Positions 16,587 to 25,314 of a stretch of DNA of 64,000 bases are shown in pieces. Made by a program: the position numbers and the translations under genes. Within the stretch, counting starts at the first letter, position 1. Each line of letters starts with the position of its first letter. The stretch is from Fimbriimonadales bacterium. Its GTDB lineage: Bacteria > Armatimonadota > Fimbriimonadia > Fimbriimonadales > GBS-DC. The stretch covers positions 2,674,562-2,738,561 of the forward strand of contig AP024673.1 of the NCBI GenBank assembly GCA_025998675.1, read 5' to 3'. The notes beneath the pieces are model-generated. The model had not been told where the DNA came from. It ran no database searches and was given only the letters and a program-made list of their open reading frames with translations.

Positions 16587-16615
16587 TACGAACTCTGACT
16601 ACACAGTTGGTATAA
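16587..16615 (+). repeat. Terminal inverted repeat fragment of the MITE-like family B
   Basis: ACGAACTCTGAC, then six altered bases, then GTTGGTATAA. It matches the right end of the element at 62689-62714. No body of the element is next to it. Confidence 0.6.
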
Positions 16616-16640
16616 CAAGTGAAAGCAGGTAGGAATCTCG

Positions 16641-18731
16641 GTGAATCTGGCGAATCAAACAACTGCTATGCGTGTGGGGATGATGATTCTGGGGTTGTGG
16701 GGCGCCGCGACTGTAGCCATCGCCGCGGCGCAACAGGCAGCGTTCCCGCTGGGATACTACTCGTTCCCTGAAATCGCCCAGCGAATGTCGGTCGAGGGAC
16801 GACGGATTGAATGCGCGCGCGATTTGCAGCAGCGACTGGCGTTGATTCATCTTCAGCCGCGCCCGTGGCAGCAGACGCGCGAGCTGCTGGAGGCGGGGCT
16901 GGATGTGCGGTTTCGCAAGATTAGCGACGCCGAGAACCGCTGGATCCTGGAGCGCGACCCCGAAATCGCGCGGCTGGAGCGCCAGCGACGCGAACGATTG
17001 GCAAACCTGATTGATGCCGAAGAACCGCCCGAACTGCAGATGTTCCGCATCATCATCGACAAAACCATCCCCCCCGAGAAGGCTCTGGAACAACTCAAGC
17101 AATTGATGTTTGCGGAGTCGCCTGAAACGGAACTCGACCCGCAAATGCTCGATTCGACGATGGGGATTATTCGCATGGCGCGGGAGATGCCCTTCGAAGC
17201 CGCGCTGCAAAACTGGCGCGCCTACACGCGCTTGAACCAGCAGTTCCACTATGAGCAGCAGGAGAATCGCTGGCAATTGACGCTCAAGGAGCGTTCGCTC
17301 GCGAGTCTGGGCTTTTCGAGGGCGGAGCTGGAATGGGCGGAGCGCATGGCGAAGGGCGACGACCCGACCGCGCGCATGCTGATGGAGGGGCAGGCAACCT
17401 CCAGCGACGACCCTGTGGCGGCGCAGGCGAGCATGTTGCGCTTTCTGGGCATGATGGCGGACTCCTATCGATCTACATGGGCGTTGAACGCGCTCAAGCA
17501 GCAGATGCAGCCGCCGCTACGCGCCCTGGAGGTGATTGAGCGGGGCGTGGCGGCGCGCGTGTATGAGATGTCTCTGCCGCCTGAACTTGCCGCGTGGATA
17601 CTGAACGACGCAGAGGGCGCGCGTGTGCCCATCGGCGCGACGCAGCCTGTGCCCATGCGCTTGGCGGCAATCGCCGACCAGGCGTTTGTTGGGTACGGAT
17701 TGTCCACCCGCATCACTCCCCTCAACCTTGAGGAACGGCAGGAAAGCCCGCTCAGTCGATTTCCTGCATTTTTCAGGAGTTTCGACTTCTCGCCTCGCGC
17801 GGCGGCGCGTAGCTTTCGGCGCTTCGATCCCGCGCTGGCGGACGCCTATCAAGCGGCGCGCGAATGCCATCTGAAGCTATTGGAAGACCCTGCCGTCAAA
17901 GCGCCCCTGCCCGCGCCAAATGCGACACAGGGCAACCCGCACCCGTGGTACCGCTGGGCGCAGGCGAACAGGGCAGAGATCATCGCAGAAATGTATATCC
18001 CGCTGCCGCTCGATCAGGCGCGCGGCAACACGCTCGCCGAGCTTCTGGAAAGCGGGCGCGAGCCCTACCTGCTGGAGCGACGCGATTCGGTCTGGATCAT
18101 ACGCCACTGGGCGGCGTTCTGGAGGCGCACGGAAGACCTCCCTCACGCCGCGCTCTACGCGCTCGTGCGCTCCGACTATGACTACAACGCATGGCGTGCA
18201 TTTTACCGAAGCGTCACGCCCGAACAGGCGCGCTGGCTCGTCGTGGCAGGTTATCGGGAAGTCCCCGATTTTATCTTTCCGAAGAAACCGAATACACAGC
18301 TCCCCCATCGTAGTCTGGCGGAAGCCTGGCTGATGATGACGGTTCTGGAGAGCCTCCCGCCAGACCTGCGCGAACGGCTCTGGAACGACGCGGAGGACGC
18401 GCCGACGAGCGTCCCGCTGGCGAGCCTGTCGCCCGCCGCGCGCGCCCAGCTGGCGCAGACGCTCCACCTGTGGCGCGATGCGCTGGCGGAATCGGGCGAC
18501 ACCCGATGGCTGATAGAAGAGAGCGCGGCGATTGTGGAGCGGCTACACCTGAGGCGCGCCGTCAACCGCTGGTGGGAACTCTACCTGCCCAGCGCGCGAC
18601 GCTATCAGGATATGCTGATTGACGAGCCGCTGGTAAGCGCAAGGCTCCCTGGCAAGCCGCTGGAACCAGAAGAACTGCAAGATGAGGAAGGCGCGCCAAT
18701 CCTCATCCCACCCGATGGGATTCAGGAGTAA
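16641..18731 (+). CDS. Large exported protein of unknown function
   Basis: A 696-residue protein with an N-terminal signal or anchor segment ([21 protein letters not shown]). The rest is mainly helical, rich in Glu, Arg and Leu, and shows no motif I recognise. It might act in the periplasm or be attached to the envelope. GTG 16641 is supported by an AGGTAGGA site 6 bases upstream; ATG 16668 would also leave a complete signal peptide. It ends 59 bases before gatB. Confidence 0.7.
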   Translation: MNLANQTTAMRVGMMILGLWGAATVAIAAAQQAAFPLGYYSFPEIAQRMSVEGRRIECARDLQQRLALIHLQPRPWQQTRELLEAGLDVRFRKISDAENRWILERDPEIARLERQRRERLANLIDAEEPPELQMFRIIIDKTIPPEKALEQLKQLMFAESPETELDPQMLDSTMGIIRMAREMPFEAALQNWRAYTRLNQQFHYEQQENRWQLTLKERSLASLGFSRAELEWAERMAKGDDPTARMLMEGQATSSDDPVAAQASMLRFLGMMADSYRSTWALNALKQQMQPPLRALEVIERGVAARVYEMSLPPELAAWILNDAEGARVPIGATQPVPMRLAAIADQAFVGYGLSTRITPLNLEERQESPLSRFPAFFRSFDFSPRAAARSFRRFDPALADAYQAARECHLKLLEDPAVKAPLPAPNATQGNPHPWYRWAQANRAEIIAEMYIPLPLDQARGNTLAELLESGREPYLLERRDSVWIIRHWAAFWRRTEDLPHAALYALVRSDYDYNAWRAFYRSVTPEQARWLVVAGYREVPDFIFPKKPNTQLPHRSLAEAWLMMTVLESLPPDLRERLWNDAEDAPTSVPLASLSPAARAQLAQTLHLWRDALAESGDTRWLIEESAAIVERLHLRRAVNRWWELYLPSARRYQDMLIDEPLVSARLPGKPLEPEELQDEEGAPILIPPDGIQE

Positions 18732-18762
18732 GCGACGCCTGCGCAGACCTGCGTCGGTTCGG

Positions 18763-18785
18763 GTATAATGCCTGTCTGGAGGAAG
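18763..18785 (+). promoter_or_regulatory. Promoter -10 and ribosome-binding site of gatB
   Basis: Perfect TATAAT at 18763-18768, followed by GGAGGAAG at 18778-18785, which decides the TTG start at 18791. Confidence 0.65.
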
Positions 18786-18790
18786 ACGCC

Positions 18791-20227
18791 TTGGGCTACA
18801 TTCCGAGCATCGGCATGGAGGTACACGCGCAGCTCTTGACCGAGAGCAAGATGTTCTGCGCGTGCCCGACGCGCTTCGGCGACCTGCCGAATACGAATGT
18901 GTGCCCAATCTGTCTGGGCATGCCGGGCGTGCTGCCCGTGCCCAACAAAAAAGCGGTCGAGCATGTGATTCGCGCCGCGCTCGCGCTCAACTGCCAGATT
19001 GCGCCCGTTGCGATGTTCTACCGTAAGAACTACTTCTACCCCGACCTGCCCAAGGGCTACCAGATTTCGCAATACGGCGAGGTGCATCCCATCGGCGTGC
19101 GCGGCTTTCTGGAAATAGAGGTCGAGGGCGCGCGCGTCCCCGTGCGCATCCGCCGCGTGCATCTGGAGGAGGACACGGGCAAGCTGTTTCACTATCTGCC
19201 GGGCGAGAGCGAGGTGGACTTCAATCGTGCGGGCGCGCCCCTGATGGAAATCGTCACCGACTTCCCGCCCGATTTGCACTCCGCCGAAGCCGCGAAGGAG
19301 TACCTTGTGCAACTGCGCGCGGTGCTGACCTACCTGGGCGTGTGCGACGGCAAGATGGAGGAAGGCTCCCTGCGCTGCGAGCCGAACATCAGCGTTGCGC
19401 CCGAAGGCAGCGCGCAACTGGGCGTCAAAACCGAGCTGAAAAACCTCAACTCCTTCCGCGCCGTCGTGCGCGGCATCGAGTTCGAAGTGGAGCGACAGAT
19501 CAAAATCCTGCAGGAGGGCGGGCAGGTCGTGCAGGAGACGCGTGGCTGGAGCGAGGAAGGCGCGTACAGCTTCCCCATGCGCACCAAAGAGTTCGAACAG
19601 GACTACCGCTATTTCCCAGAACCCGACATCGTGCCGATTCAGATTACCGACGAGTGGCTGGAGCAGCTGCGCGCGACGATTCCCGAACTGCCGCTGCAAA
19701 AAGCCGACCGCTACCGCAAAGAGTACGGGCTGGGCGCGATCGAAACGCGAATCCTGACCGCCGATATTCACACAGCGACCTACTTCGAGCAGTGCGTCGC
19801 GCTGGGCGTGGAGCCCAAAACCGCCAGCAACTGGATTACCGTCGAGCTGCAGGCGCGCCTGAACGAGACCAACACCGACATCCGCCATTCGAAACTACAG
19901 CCTGCGCATCTTGCCGACCTGATCGAGCTGCTGCAGAAAGGCGTGATTTCGGGACGCATCGCCAAAGAGCTGTTCGACGAGGTGTTCCAGTCGGGCGAGA
20001 CGCCCTCTCAGATTGTGCAGGCGCGTGGACTGGTGCAGATTTCGGACGAGGACGCTCTGCGCGCCGCCGCCCGCAAGGTCATCGCCGCTAACCCCGATGT
20101 GGTCGAGAAGTATCGCGCGGGCAAAACGAGCGTGATGAGCTTTCTGGTCGGACAGCTAATGCGCGAGACGCAGGGACGCGCGAACCCGCAACGCGCGGGC
20201 GAGATTCTACGCGAGGAGCTGGACTAA
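18791..20227 (+). CDS. gatB: Aspartyl/glutamyl-tRNA(Asn/Gln) amidotransferase subunit B
   Basis: This subunit is the kinase part of GatCAB, which converts Glu-tRNA(Gln) or Asp-tRNA(Asn) to the amidated form. The 478-residue product opens with [13 protein letters not shown], then [19 protein letters not shown], and contains the Zn-site cysteines near residues 32-46, [16 protein letters not shown] and HLEEDTGKL. The C-terminal helical and YqeY-like tail is complete ([18 protein letters not shown]). It uses a TTG start preceded by GGAGG. gatA and gatC are not nearby, so the subunits are dispersed. Confidence 0.96.
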   Translation: MGYIPSIGMEVHAQLLTESKMFCACPTRFGDLPNTNVCPICLGMPGVLPVPNKKAVEHVIRAALALNCQIAPVAMFYRKNYFYPDLPKGYQISQYGEVHPIGVRGFLEIEVEGARVPVRIRRVHLEEDTGKLFHYLPGESEVDFNRAGAPLMEIVTDFPPDLHSAEAAKEYLVQLRAVLTYLGVCDGKMEEGSLRCEPNISVAPEGSAQLGVKTELKNLNSFRAVVRGIEFEVERQIKILQEGGQVVQETRGWSEEGAYSFPMRTKEFEQDYRYFPEPDIVPIQITDEWLEQLRATIPELPLQKADRYRKEYGLGAIETRILTADIHTATYFEQCVALGVEPKTASNWITVELQARLNETNTDIRHSKLQPAHLADLIELLQKGVISGRIAKELFDEVFQSGETPSQIVQARGLVQISDEDALRAAARKVIAANPDVVEKYRAGKTSVMSFLVGQLMRETQGRANPQRAGEILREELD

Positions 20228-20228
20228 C

Positions 20229-20432
20229 ATGGGCGCACGCAAATTCCTGCGGTATGGCGTTAGCCTGATTATGATAGGGCTGGGGGTCGGGATTATCTAC
20301 TATGAGTATTTTTTGTTCAAGCGTGTGGAGGGGCTGCTGCTGGGCGGGATGCTGATTGGGTGGGCGTTTGTGCGGGTGTGGATGTTTCAACGCTTTGTGG
20401 AGCGTCGCGCTCCGAATCGACCGAAGGAATAG
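20229..20432 (+). CDS. Small membrane protein
   Basis: A 67-residue protein with two predicted membrane segments (residues 9-26 and 35-52) and a basic C-terminus. It starts one base after the gatB stop and ends 2 bases before the UspA-like gene, so it sits inside an operon. No family recognised. Confidence 0.6.
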   Translation: MGARKFLRYGVSLIMIGLGVGIIYYEYFLFKRVEGLLLGGMLIGWAFVRVWMFQRFVERRAPNRPKE

Positions 20433-20434
20433 CG

Positions 20435-20923
20435 ATGGGGCTAAAACTGTTCGGCTGGAGGAAATCGAAGCAGTCGTCGCACGAGGCGTCGCCGCCGAAG
20501 CGACTGCTGATGCCGTTTAGCAATACTGCAGACGACCGCGAGGCGTTGCGCTTCGCCTGCGAGATGGCGCAGGTGTTCGACGCCCAGTTGACCGTGCTGT
20601 GTCTGGTGGAAGCGCCGCGTTCGGTGGCGCTGGGCAACTGCCCTGAGGCGCGCATGCGCGAGGGCGAGCTGGCCGCCGCCGCCGCCCGCGAAATCGCAGA
20701 AGAGCTGGGCGCGCCCGAACCGAATATCATCGTGCGCCCTGCGCACCACTGCGGCTACGCGATTGTGAACGCGGCGGACGAGTTCCAGACCGACTTGCTG
20801 TTTATCACGGCGCGCTATCGCAACGGACGCACGCGCCCCGCGCTGGACGACACCATCGAGGTGGTGCTGCGCAAGGTGCCTTGCCAGGTCTGGCTGTACG
20901 GCGCGCCCCAGGAGGCAGACTGA
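20435..20923 (+). CDS. Universal stress protein (UspA) family protein
   Basis: A 162-residue UspA-like protein. It has the beta-alpha start LLMPFSNTADDREALRFACEMAQVFDAQLTVL (in sections, residues 23-54) and the end VLRKVPCQVWLYG, which corresponds to the usual VLR-x-x-P-x-PVhhh. The ATP-binding G-x2-G-x9-G-S/T motif is poorly kept, so it may be of the non-ATP type. Start set by GAAGGA upstream. The TrkA-N protein follows 2 bases later, and a link with ion transport regulation is plausible. Confidence 0.82.
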   Translation: MGLKLFGWRKSKQSSHEASPPKRLLMPFSNTADDREALRFACEMAQVFDAQLTVLCLVEAPRSVALGNCPEARMREGELAAAAAREIAEELGAPEPNIIVRPAHHCGYAIVNAADEFQTDLLFITARYRNGRTRPALDDTIEVVLRKVPCQVWLYGAPQEAD

Positions 20924-20925
20924 CC

Positions 20926-21390
20926 ATGCACATCGTGATTATGGGCTGCGGACGCACAGGCTCCACACTCGCCCTGCTGATGAGCCACGCAGGGCATCAG
21001 GTGACGGTCATCGAGAAGTCGCAGGACGCGCTGCTGCGCCTCGGCAAAAAGCATGCCTGCACACTGGTGGTCGGCGATGGACTGGATGAAGACACTTTGC
21101 ACCGCGCGGAGGTGAGCAAAGCGGACGCCTTTATCGCGTGTACCAACGGCGACAACACGAACCTGATGGTGGTGCAGATGGCGCGCGAGCTGTTCGGCGT
21201 GCAGCGCGTGGCGGCGAAGGTGAACGACCCCGTGCGCGCGGAAGCCTACCGCGAGTATGGCATCTTCACCGTCACCAGCGGCGCGCTGCTGGGCGGCTAC
21301 CTGCGCGACTGGCTGCTGGGCAACCCCACCCAGAACATCGAACACTACAACCAGTTCTACCCCGAACTGCGGCAACTGCTGGAGGACTGA
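20926..21390 (+). CDS. TrkA-N (RCK) domain NAD-binding protein
   Basis: A 154-residue protein containing one Rossmann fold: MHIVIMGCGRTGSTLA at the N-terminus, with the G-x-G-x-x-G dinucleotide motif, then VTVIEK with the acidic residue that binds the ribose and VGDGLDEDTLHRA. It corresponds to the regulatory domain of Trk/Ktr potassium uptake systems. It has no RCK-C domain and no channel partner here. AGGAGG at 20910-20915 decides the start. Confidence 0.88.
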   Translation: MHIVIMGCGRTGSTLALLMSHAGHQVTVIEKSQDALLRLGKKHACTLVVGDGLDEDTLHRAEVSKADAFIACTNGDNTNLMVVQMARELFGVQRVAAKVNDPVRAEAYREYGIFTVTSGALLGGYLRDWLLGNPTQNIEHYNQFYPELRQLLED

Positions 21391-21394
21391 GCGC

Positions 21395-22265
21395 ATGCGA
21401 CGACTGGGCGCGCTGGCGACGCTGTGCCTCATGCTGGCGGCTTGCCAGGACGCGCCGACGCCCCCCAGCGAATCGTTCCAGTTCCCGCTGGCAGTCTTCA
21501 TACAGGGCAAACCGAACGACTTCTGGGACGCCGTGCTGCGTGGGATGCGTGCGCGACTGGACATGCCCGGCGTGCAACTGGAGACGGTCTTTTTTACTGC
21601 AGCAGAGCGCGAGGCAGTCGCCCCACGCATGCGCGACGGCGACTGGCGCACGGTCGCCGTCTGTGCGCCGAACGACGACTGGGCGAAACAGTCGGTCGAG
21701 CAGACCGTTCAGGCGGGGATTCCTGTCGTGCTAATAGGCGCGGATTTGCCGAACACCACGCGCCTGGGCTATGTGGGCACTTACTACTACGACGCGGGAC
21801 GGCGCGCGGGCGCATGGTATGCCCAGCGCGCGCCTGCGGGCGAAATCGTCGTCGTGGCGGGGCATCCCGTGCCGCGCGCCGTCGCGGAGTTCTGGGAGGG
21901 GTTCCGACATGGACTGCAGTTCAACCGCCGCCTCACCGCGCGCCTGGCGCCCCTGAACGACAGTCGAAATGCGCCTTCTGTGATTCAAAAAATAGCGTCC
22001 GAGCCGCGCGTGCAGGGTATCTTTCTCATGGGCGCGGAAGTCGCCCAGCAGGGAATCGGCGCGGCGCGTCTAAAGAATCTGGGCGTACTCAGCTGGCGGG
22101 AATCGGCAAAGGATTGGTACCCTCGCGCGCCAGATCGATGTGCTGATTCTGGAGCGCCCTGAAGAGATTGGCGTGCGCGCCGCGAACCTGATGCGCAACC
22201 TGAGCCAGGGACGCGGCGGCGACCTGCAGATTGTCTATGTGCCGTATGAATGGCGCGCACGCTGA
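21395..22265 (+). pseudogene. Periplasmic sugar-binding-type lipoprotein, frameshifted near its end
   Basis: The first frame encodes a lipoprotein signal (MRRLGALATLCLMLAAC, lipobox LAAC at residues 14-17) and a type I periplasmic-binding fold (FPLAVFIQGKPNDFWDAVLRGM, GIPVVLIGADLPN). In that frame, codons after about 22080 give unrelated residues until a stop at 22162. The neighbouring frame continues the family's ending, ARQIDVLILERPEEIGVRAANLM, to TGA 22263-22265. Removing one G from the GGG at 22081-22083 restores one reading frame of about 289 codons. The cause is either a homopolymer error in the assembly or a true recent mutation. No permease or ATPase gene adjoins. Confidence 0.75.
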
Positions 22266-22311
22266 GCAAAAACTGGCAATTCTAATGAGGGCGACGATGC
22301 GCAATTCGGCG

Positions 22312-22339
22312 TATACTTCAGTAAAGGATTGTGCGGAGG
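22312..22339 (+). promoter_or_regulatory. Promoter -10 and ribosome-binding site of the CBS-GGDEF gene
   Basis: TATACT at 22312-22317 and CGGAGG at 22334-22339, the latter 7 bases before GTG 22347. Confidence 0.5.
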
Positions 22340-22346
22340 CGAGCCT

Positions 22347-23711
22347 GTGAACCCGAGGGCGTTGCGCGTGCTGGAAGGGAGTCCGCCGCGCGAGCTTGCG
22401 GGTACGGCGCGTCTCCCGCAGGGGCGCCAACATCTCATGCGCACGATTCAAACCCTGATTCAGCCCGTTCGGGTGTGGGTGAACCCCGACCACACGGTAG
22501 CGACGGCGCTGGTGCTGATGCGGGGGCACCGCTTGCAAGGGCTGCCAGTATACGAGAGTGGTCAGGTGCTGGGGCTTGTAGAACTGGAGCAGCTGCTGGG
22601 CGTCGCCCCCGATACGCCTGTGCGCGAGGTGATGACCACCGAGTTGATGGTCGCCACGCCGCAGACGCCCTTGCGCGTCGTCGCCGAATGGCTGCAACGC
22701 CACCGCCAGACGCTGATGCCCGTGGTGGAAGGCGATCGACTCGTCGGCGTCATCAGCGTGTTCGACCTGCTCTCCGAAATCGGGCGCAGCTACGACCCCA
22801 TGACAGGGCTGCCCTGGTCGGACTACCTGCGCGAATGGAGCATCGAACGCCTGGCAGAAGGCAACGAGATTACGATTATCTTTTTTGATCTGGACAACTT
22901 CGGCGCGTTCAACAAGCGGTATGGACACATCATCGGCGACGAGGTGCTGCGGCGCGTCGCCCAGCTGCTGGTGAACGAGATTGACCCCCAGACCGATGTG
23001 GTCTGCCGCTGGGGCGGCGACGAGTTCGCGATTGCGACCCTGCGCCGTCGCGAAGAGGCGGGCTTGCTCGCGCATCACCTGAGCCGACAGATTGCCAGCA
23101 TCCAGCTGCCCGAGGTCGATATTCCCGTCACGGTCTCCTATGGGTATCAGGGGGGCAAGCGCACGCGCGAGCGCGAACAGGTGCATTACGCCGCCACCGT
23201 CGACAATCTGGTCAACCTCGCGAGTCAGGAGTGTCTGATGATGAAGGGCTTGCTCCCGCGCGCGGCGCAGGGAGGGCAGCTCGCGCTCCCGATTCAGGCG
23301 GTTATCGAGACGCCCCCGCCGTCCGAGCGACGCATCAAGATTCAGAGCGTCTCCTACGAGCGCGAGGGGCGACGCGCCAAAGCGCGCGTCTACCTGCAGG
23401 CGGAAAACCGCACCCTGGAGGGCATGGCAGAGGGCGACGCGCAGCCCCAGCGACTGGTTGCTGAGGCGACCCTGAACGCGCTCAAACCGCTGACCCCCGC
23501 CAGCGTGAACATCGCGCTGCTGCAGGTGGAAGAGACGCAGGGCGACGCGGGACGCGCGATTGTGAATGTGGTCGTGCTGTGGGAGAACGGCGAGACGCGC
23601 CAGGAGCTGGTGGGCAGCGCGCTCCTGCGCGACGACCCGTACCGCGCCGTCGCCGCCGCCGTGCTGGACGCCCTGAACCGCCCCCTCGGACGCATGCTGG
23701 ATAATGTGTGA
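22347..23711 (+). CDS. CBS-pair GGDEF diguanylate cyclase with a novel C-terminal domain
   Basis: A 454-residue predicted diguanylate cyclase, making the second messenger c-di-GMP. Two CBS repeats occupy about residues 31-145, a likely nucleotide sensor. The GGDEF domain follows (about 148-265) with the start DPMTGLP, metal-binding FFDLDNF and an intact GGDEF at residues 223-227. No RxxD inhibitory site is seen upstream of it. The C-terminal 150 residues (IKIQSVSYEREGRRAKARVYL onward, in sections) form a beta-alpha domain that I do not recognise in other GGDEF proteins; it resembles small dimerisation domains. GTG start chosen for its CGGAGG site. Confidence 0.85.
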   Translation: MNPRALRVLEGSPPRELAGTARLPQGRQHLMRTIQTLIQPVRVWVNPDHTVATALVLMRGHRLQGLPVYESGQVLGLVELEQLLGVAPDTPVREVMTTELMVATPQTPLRVVAEWLQRHRQTLMPVVEGDRLVGVISVFDLLSEIGRSYDPMTGLPWSDYLREWSIERLAEGNEITIIFFDLDNFGAFNKRYGHIIGDEVLRRVAQLLVNEIDPQTDVVCRWGGDEFAIATLRRREEAGLLAHHLSRQIASIQLPEVDIPVTVSYGYQGGKRTREREQVHYAATVDNLVNLASQECLMMKGLLPRAAQGGQLALPIQAVIETPPPSERRIKIQSVSYEREGRRAKARVYLQAENRTLEGMAEGDAQPQRLVAEATLNALKPLTPASVNIALLQVEETQGDAGRAIVNVVVLWENGETRQELVGSALLRDDPYRAVAAAVLDALNRPLGRMLDNV

Positions 23712-23713
23712 GC

Positions 23714-25081
23714 CTACCCCGCCACGCCCCACAGCACCAGCGTAATCAGCCCGTTGTTCAGCGCGTGAATCAGAATGCACGGCAGGAGCGAGCGCGTGTG
23801 CGCGTAGACCAGCGCCAGAATCGCGCCCAGCACAGTAATCGGCAGGATACCCCCCAGAAACTGCGGATGAATCACGGCGAACAGGTAGCCACTGACGAAC
23901 GCGCTGAGCCACACGCGTCCCGTGCGCTGCCAGAACACCTTGAACAGCACGCCCCGAAACACGAACTCCTCGATAATCGGCGCCAGCACCGCCGCCTGCA
24001 CAAACAGCCAGAGCCAGCTGAGCGTGTCCCGCGCCTCTGTGGCGCGCTCGCCGACAGGGTTCGTCTGCTCGGCGGGCAGCGCAGGCGCAATCAGCAGGGT
24101 CAGCCCGAATAGCAGCGCAAGGAACGGCACATACATCGCATAGCCCATCAGCGCGACGCCAAGCTGCCGCCAGAAACCGCCCCGAAACCACTCGATACGC
24201 CCCAGCGCGTCTGGCTGACCCCGCAGCGACGCCAGATACATCAACGGCAACAGCACTGCCAGCAAATAGATCGCGTTCGAGCCATCGAGCCCCATGTCGC
24301 GCAGAATCTGGTGGAGCGTCGGCGCGTTCAGCATCACCAGCAGGAAAATCGCCAGTGCCCACAGCAGCGGATCGTACACATAGGGCGACTCGTCGGGTTC
24401 CGGGCGCGCGGGCAACGGCGGACGACTGATCAGATACCAGAGCAGCAATCCAGCGCCTGCCAGCCCCGCAAAGCCGCCTGTGAGCAACACCGCGCCCAGA
24501 ATCACGACGCCCCACGCCGCGCGCTGCGCCAGCGAATTGCGTATCGCGTTTGCGCGCGCCGTATCGCCCGCATGGGCGTACAGCGCCGTTTCCAGCAGCG
24601 TGCGCGCCAGCGGCGACGGCAGCTCGCCCAGCGACTCCAGCACAGCGGGCACACGATCGGCGGCGAGCGGTTGGGTGAGCGCGTCGCGCAGCCGCATCGC
24701 CTGCCAGCGGCGCTCACGGGGCGGGAGCGACTCGGAAGGCAAATCGGAAAGCGCGCGCAGCGTCTCCGCCGCGTCAGGTCGCTGGAACGCATGCGCGACA
24801 ATCGCGCGGTACACCCCCGCCTCGTAGGGCGCGTATGCCTCATCGAGGCTCGTCAGGGCGGCGTTCAACACCTGCTGGATTGCGAAATTGCCCAGCCCCC
24901 ACTGTTCCAGCGCCAGCGCGTAGCGAATCTGGAACTCCACGCCCAGTTGCTGATTGCCCGACGCCAGCCCGCGCGACTCCGATTGGCGAAACAGCGACCA
25001 GAACAGCACGACATTGCCCACGATAATCAGGGAAAAGAGGAAAATCAGGAGCCACCAGGCGTAGCGTGCGGAGTCTCTCAT
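23714..25081 (-). CDS. CPBP family intramembrane metalloprotease
   Basis: A 455-residue multi-pass membrane protein. The C-terminal 200 residues have the CPBP/Abi (Rce1-like) motifs: EEFVFRG with the catalytic Glu pair at 371-372 and R376, LFAVIH, and IHALNNG with the conserved His and Asn. These enzymes cleave prenylated or peptide substrates in the membrane. The N-terminal 200 residues have one membrane anchor and a helical soluble part of unknown role. The 3' end abuts the GGDEF gene's end, convergent, with 2 bases between. Confidence 0.85.
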   Translation of the reverse strand: MRDSARYAWWLLIFLFSLIIVGNVVLFWSLFRQSESRGLASGNQQLGVEFQIRYALALEQWGLGNFAIQQVLNAALTSLDEAYAPYEAGVYRAIVAHAFQRPDAAETLRALSDLPSESLPPRERRWQAMRLRDALTQPLAADRVPAVLESLGELPSPLARTLLETALYAHAGDTARANAIRNSLAQRAAWGVVILGAVLLTGGFAGLAGAGLLLWYLISRPPLPARPEPDESPYVYDPLLWALAIFLLVMLNAPTLHQILRDMGLDGSNAIYLLAVLLPLMYLASLRGQPDALGRIEWFRGGFWRQLGVALMGYAMYVPFLALLFGLTLLIAPALPAEQTNPVGERATEARDTLSWLWLFVQAAVLAPIIEEFVFRGVLFKVFWQRTGRVWLSAFVSGYLFAVIHPQFLGGILPITVLGAILALVYAHTRSLLPCILIHALNNGLITLVLWGVAG

Positions 25082-25096
25082 GGCGCGTCGCGTCTC

Positions 25097-25192
25097 TGGC
25101 GGAGGGTCTGGGATTCGAACCCAGGGTAGGGAGCTTAACCTCCCTACAACCGCTTAGCAGGCGGCCCCTTTCGACCACTCAGGCAACCCTCC
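25097..25192 (-). tRNA. tRNA-Ser (GCU anticodon)
   Basis: The minus strand folds as a type II tRNA. The acceptor stem is GGAGGGT/ACCCTCC, the discriminator is G and CCA is encoded. The anticodon arm GCCGC-CTGCTAA-GCGGT holds GCT, a long variable arm GTAGGGAG...CTCCCTAC follows, and the T arm contains GGTTCGAATCC. The anticodon and long variable arm identify serine. Confidence 0.97.
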
Positions 25193-25206
25193 GCCTCGCA
25201 AGTTGT

Positions 25207-25212
25207 ATTATA
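25207..25212 (-). promoter_or_regulatory. -10 box of tRNA-Ser
   Basis: TATAAT on the minus strand, 14 bases before the tRNA 5' end. Confidence 0.6.
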
Positions 25213-25301
25213 CCACATACGCAGGAGGCTGTCAAGGGGCGCGGTGGGCGTTCGAAAGACGCGCGCGGCAGTGCATCGCACGCCCACTCATCCGCGTCGG
25301 G

Positions 25302-25307
25302 TATCCT
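25302..25307 (+). promoter_or_regulatory. -10-like box of the acyl-CoA dehydrogenase gene
   Basis: TATCCT ends 7 bases before ATG 25315; no Shine-Dalgarno. Weaker than other boxes. Confidence 0.35.
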
Positions 25308-25314
25308 ACATCCT

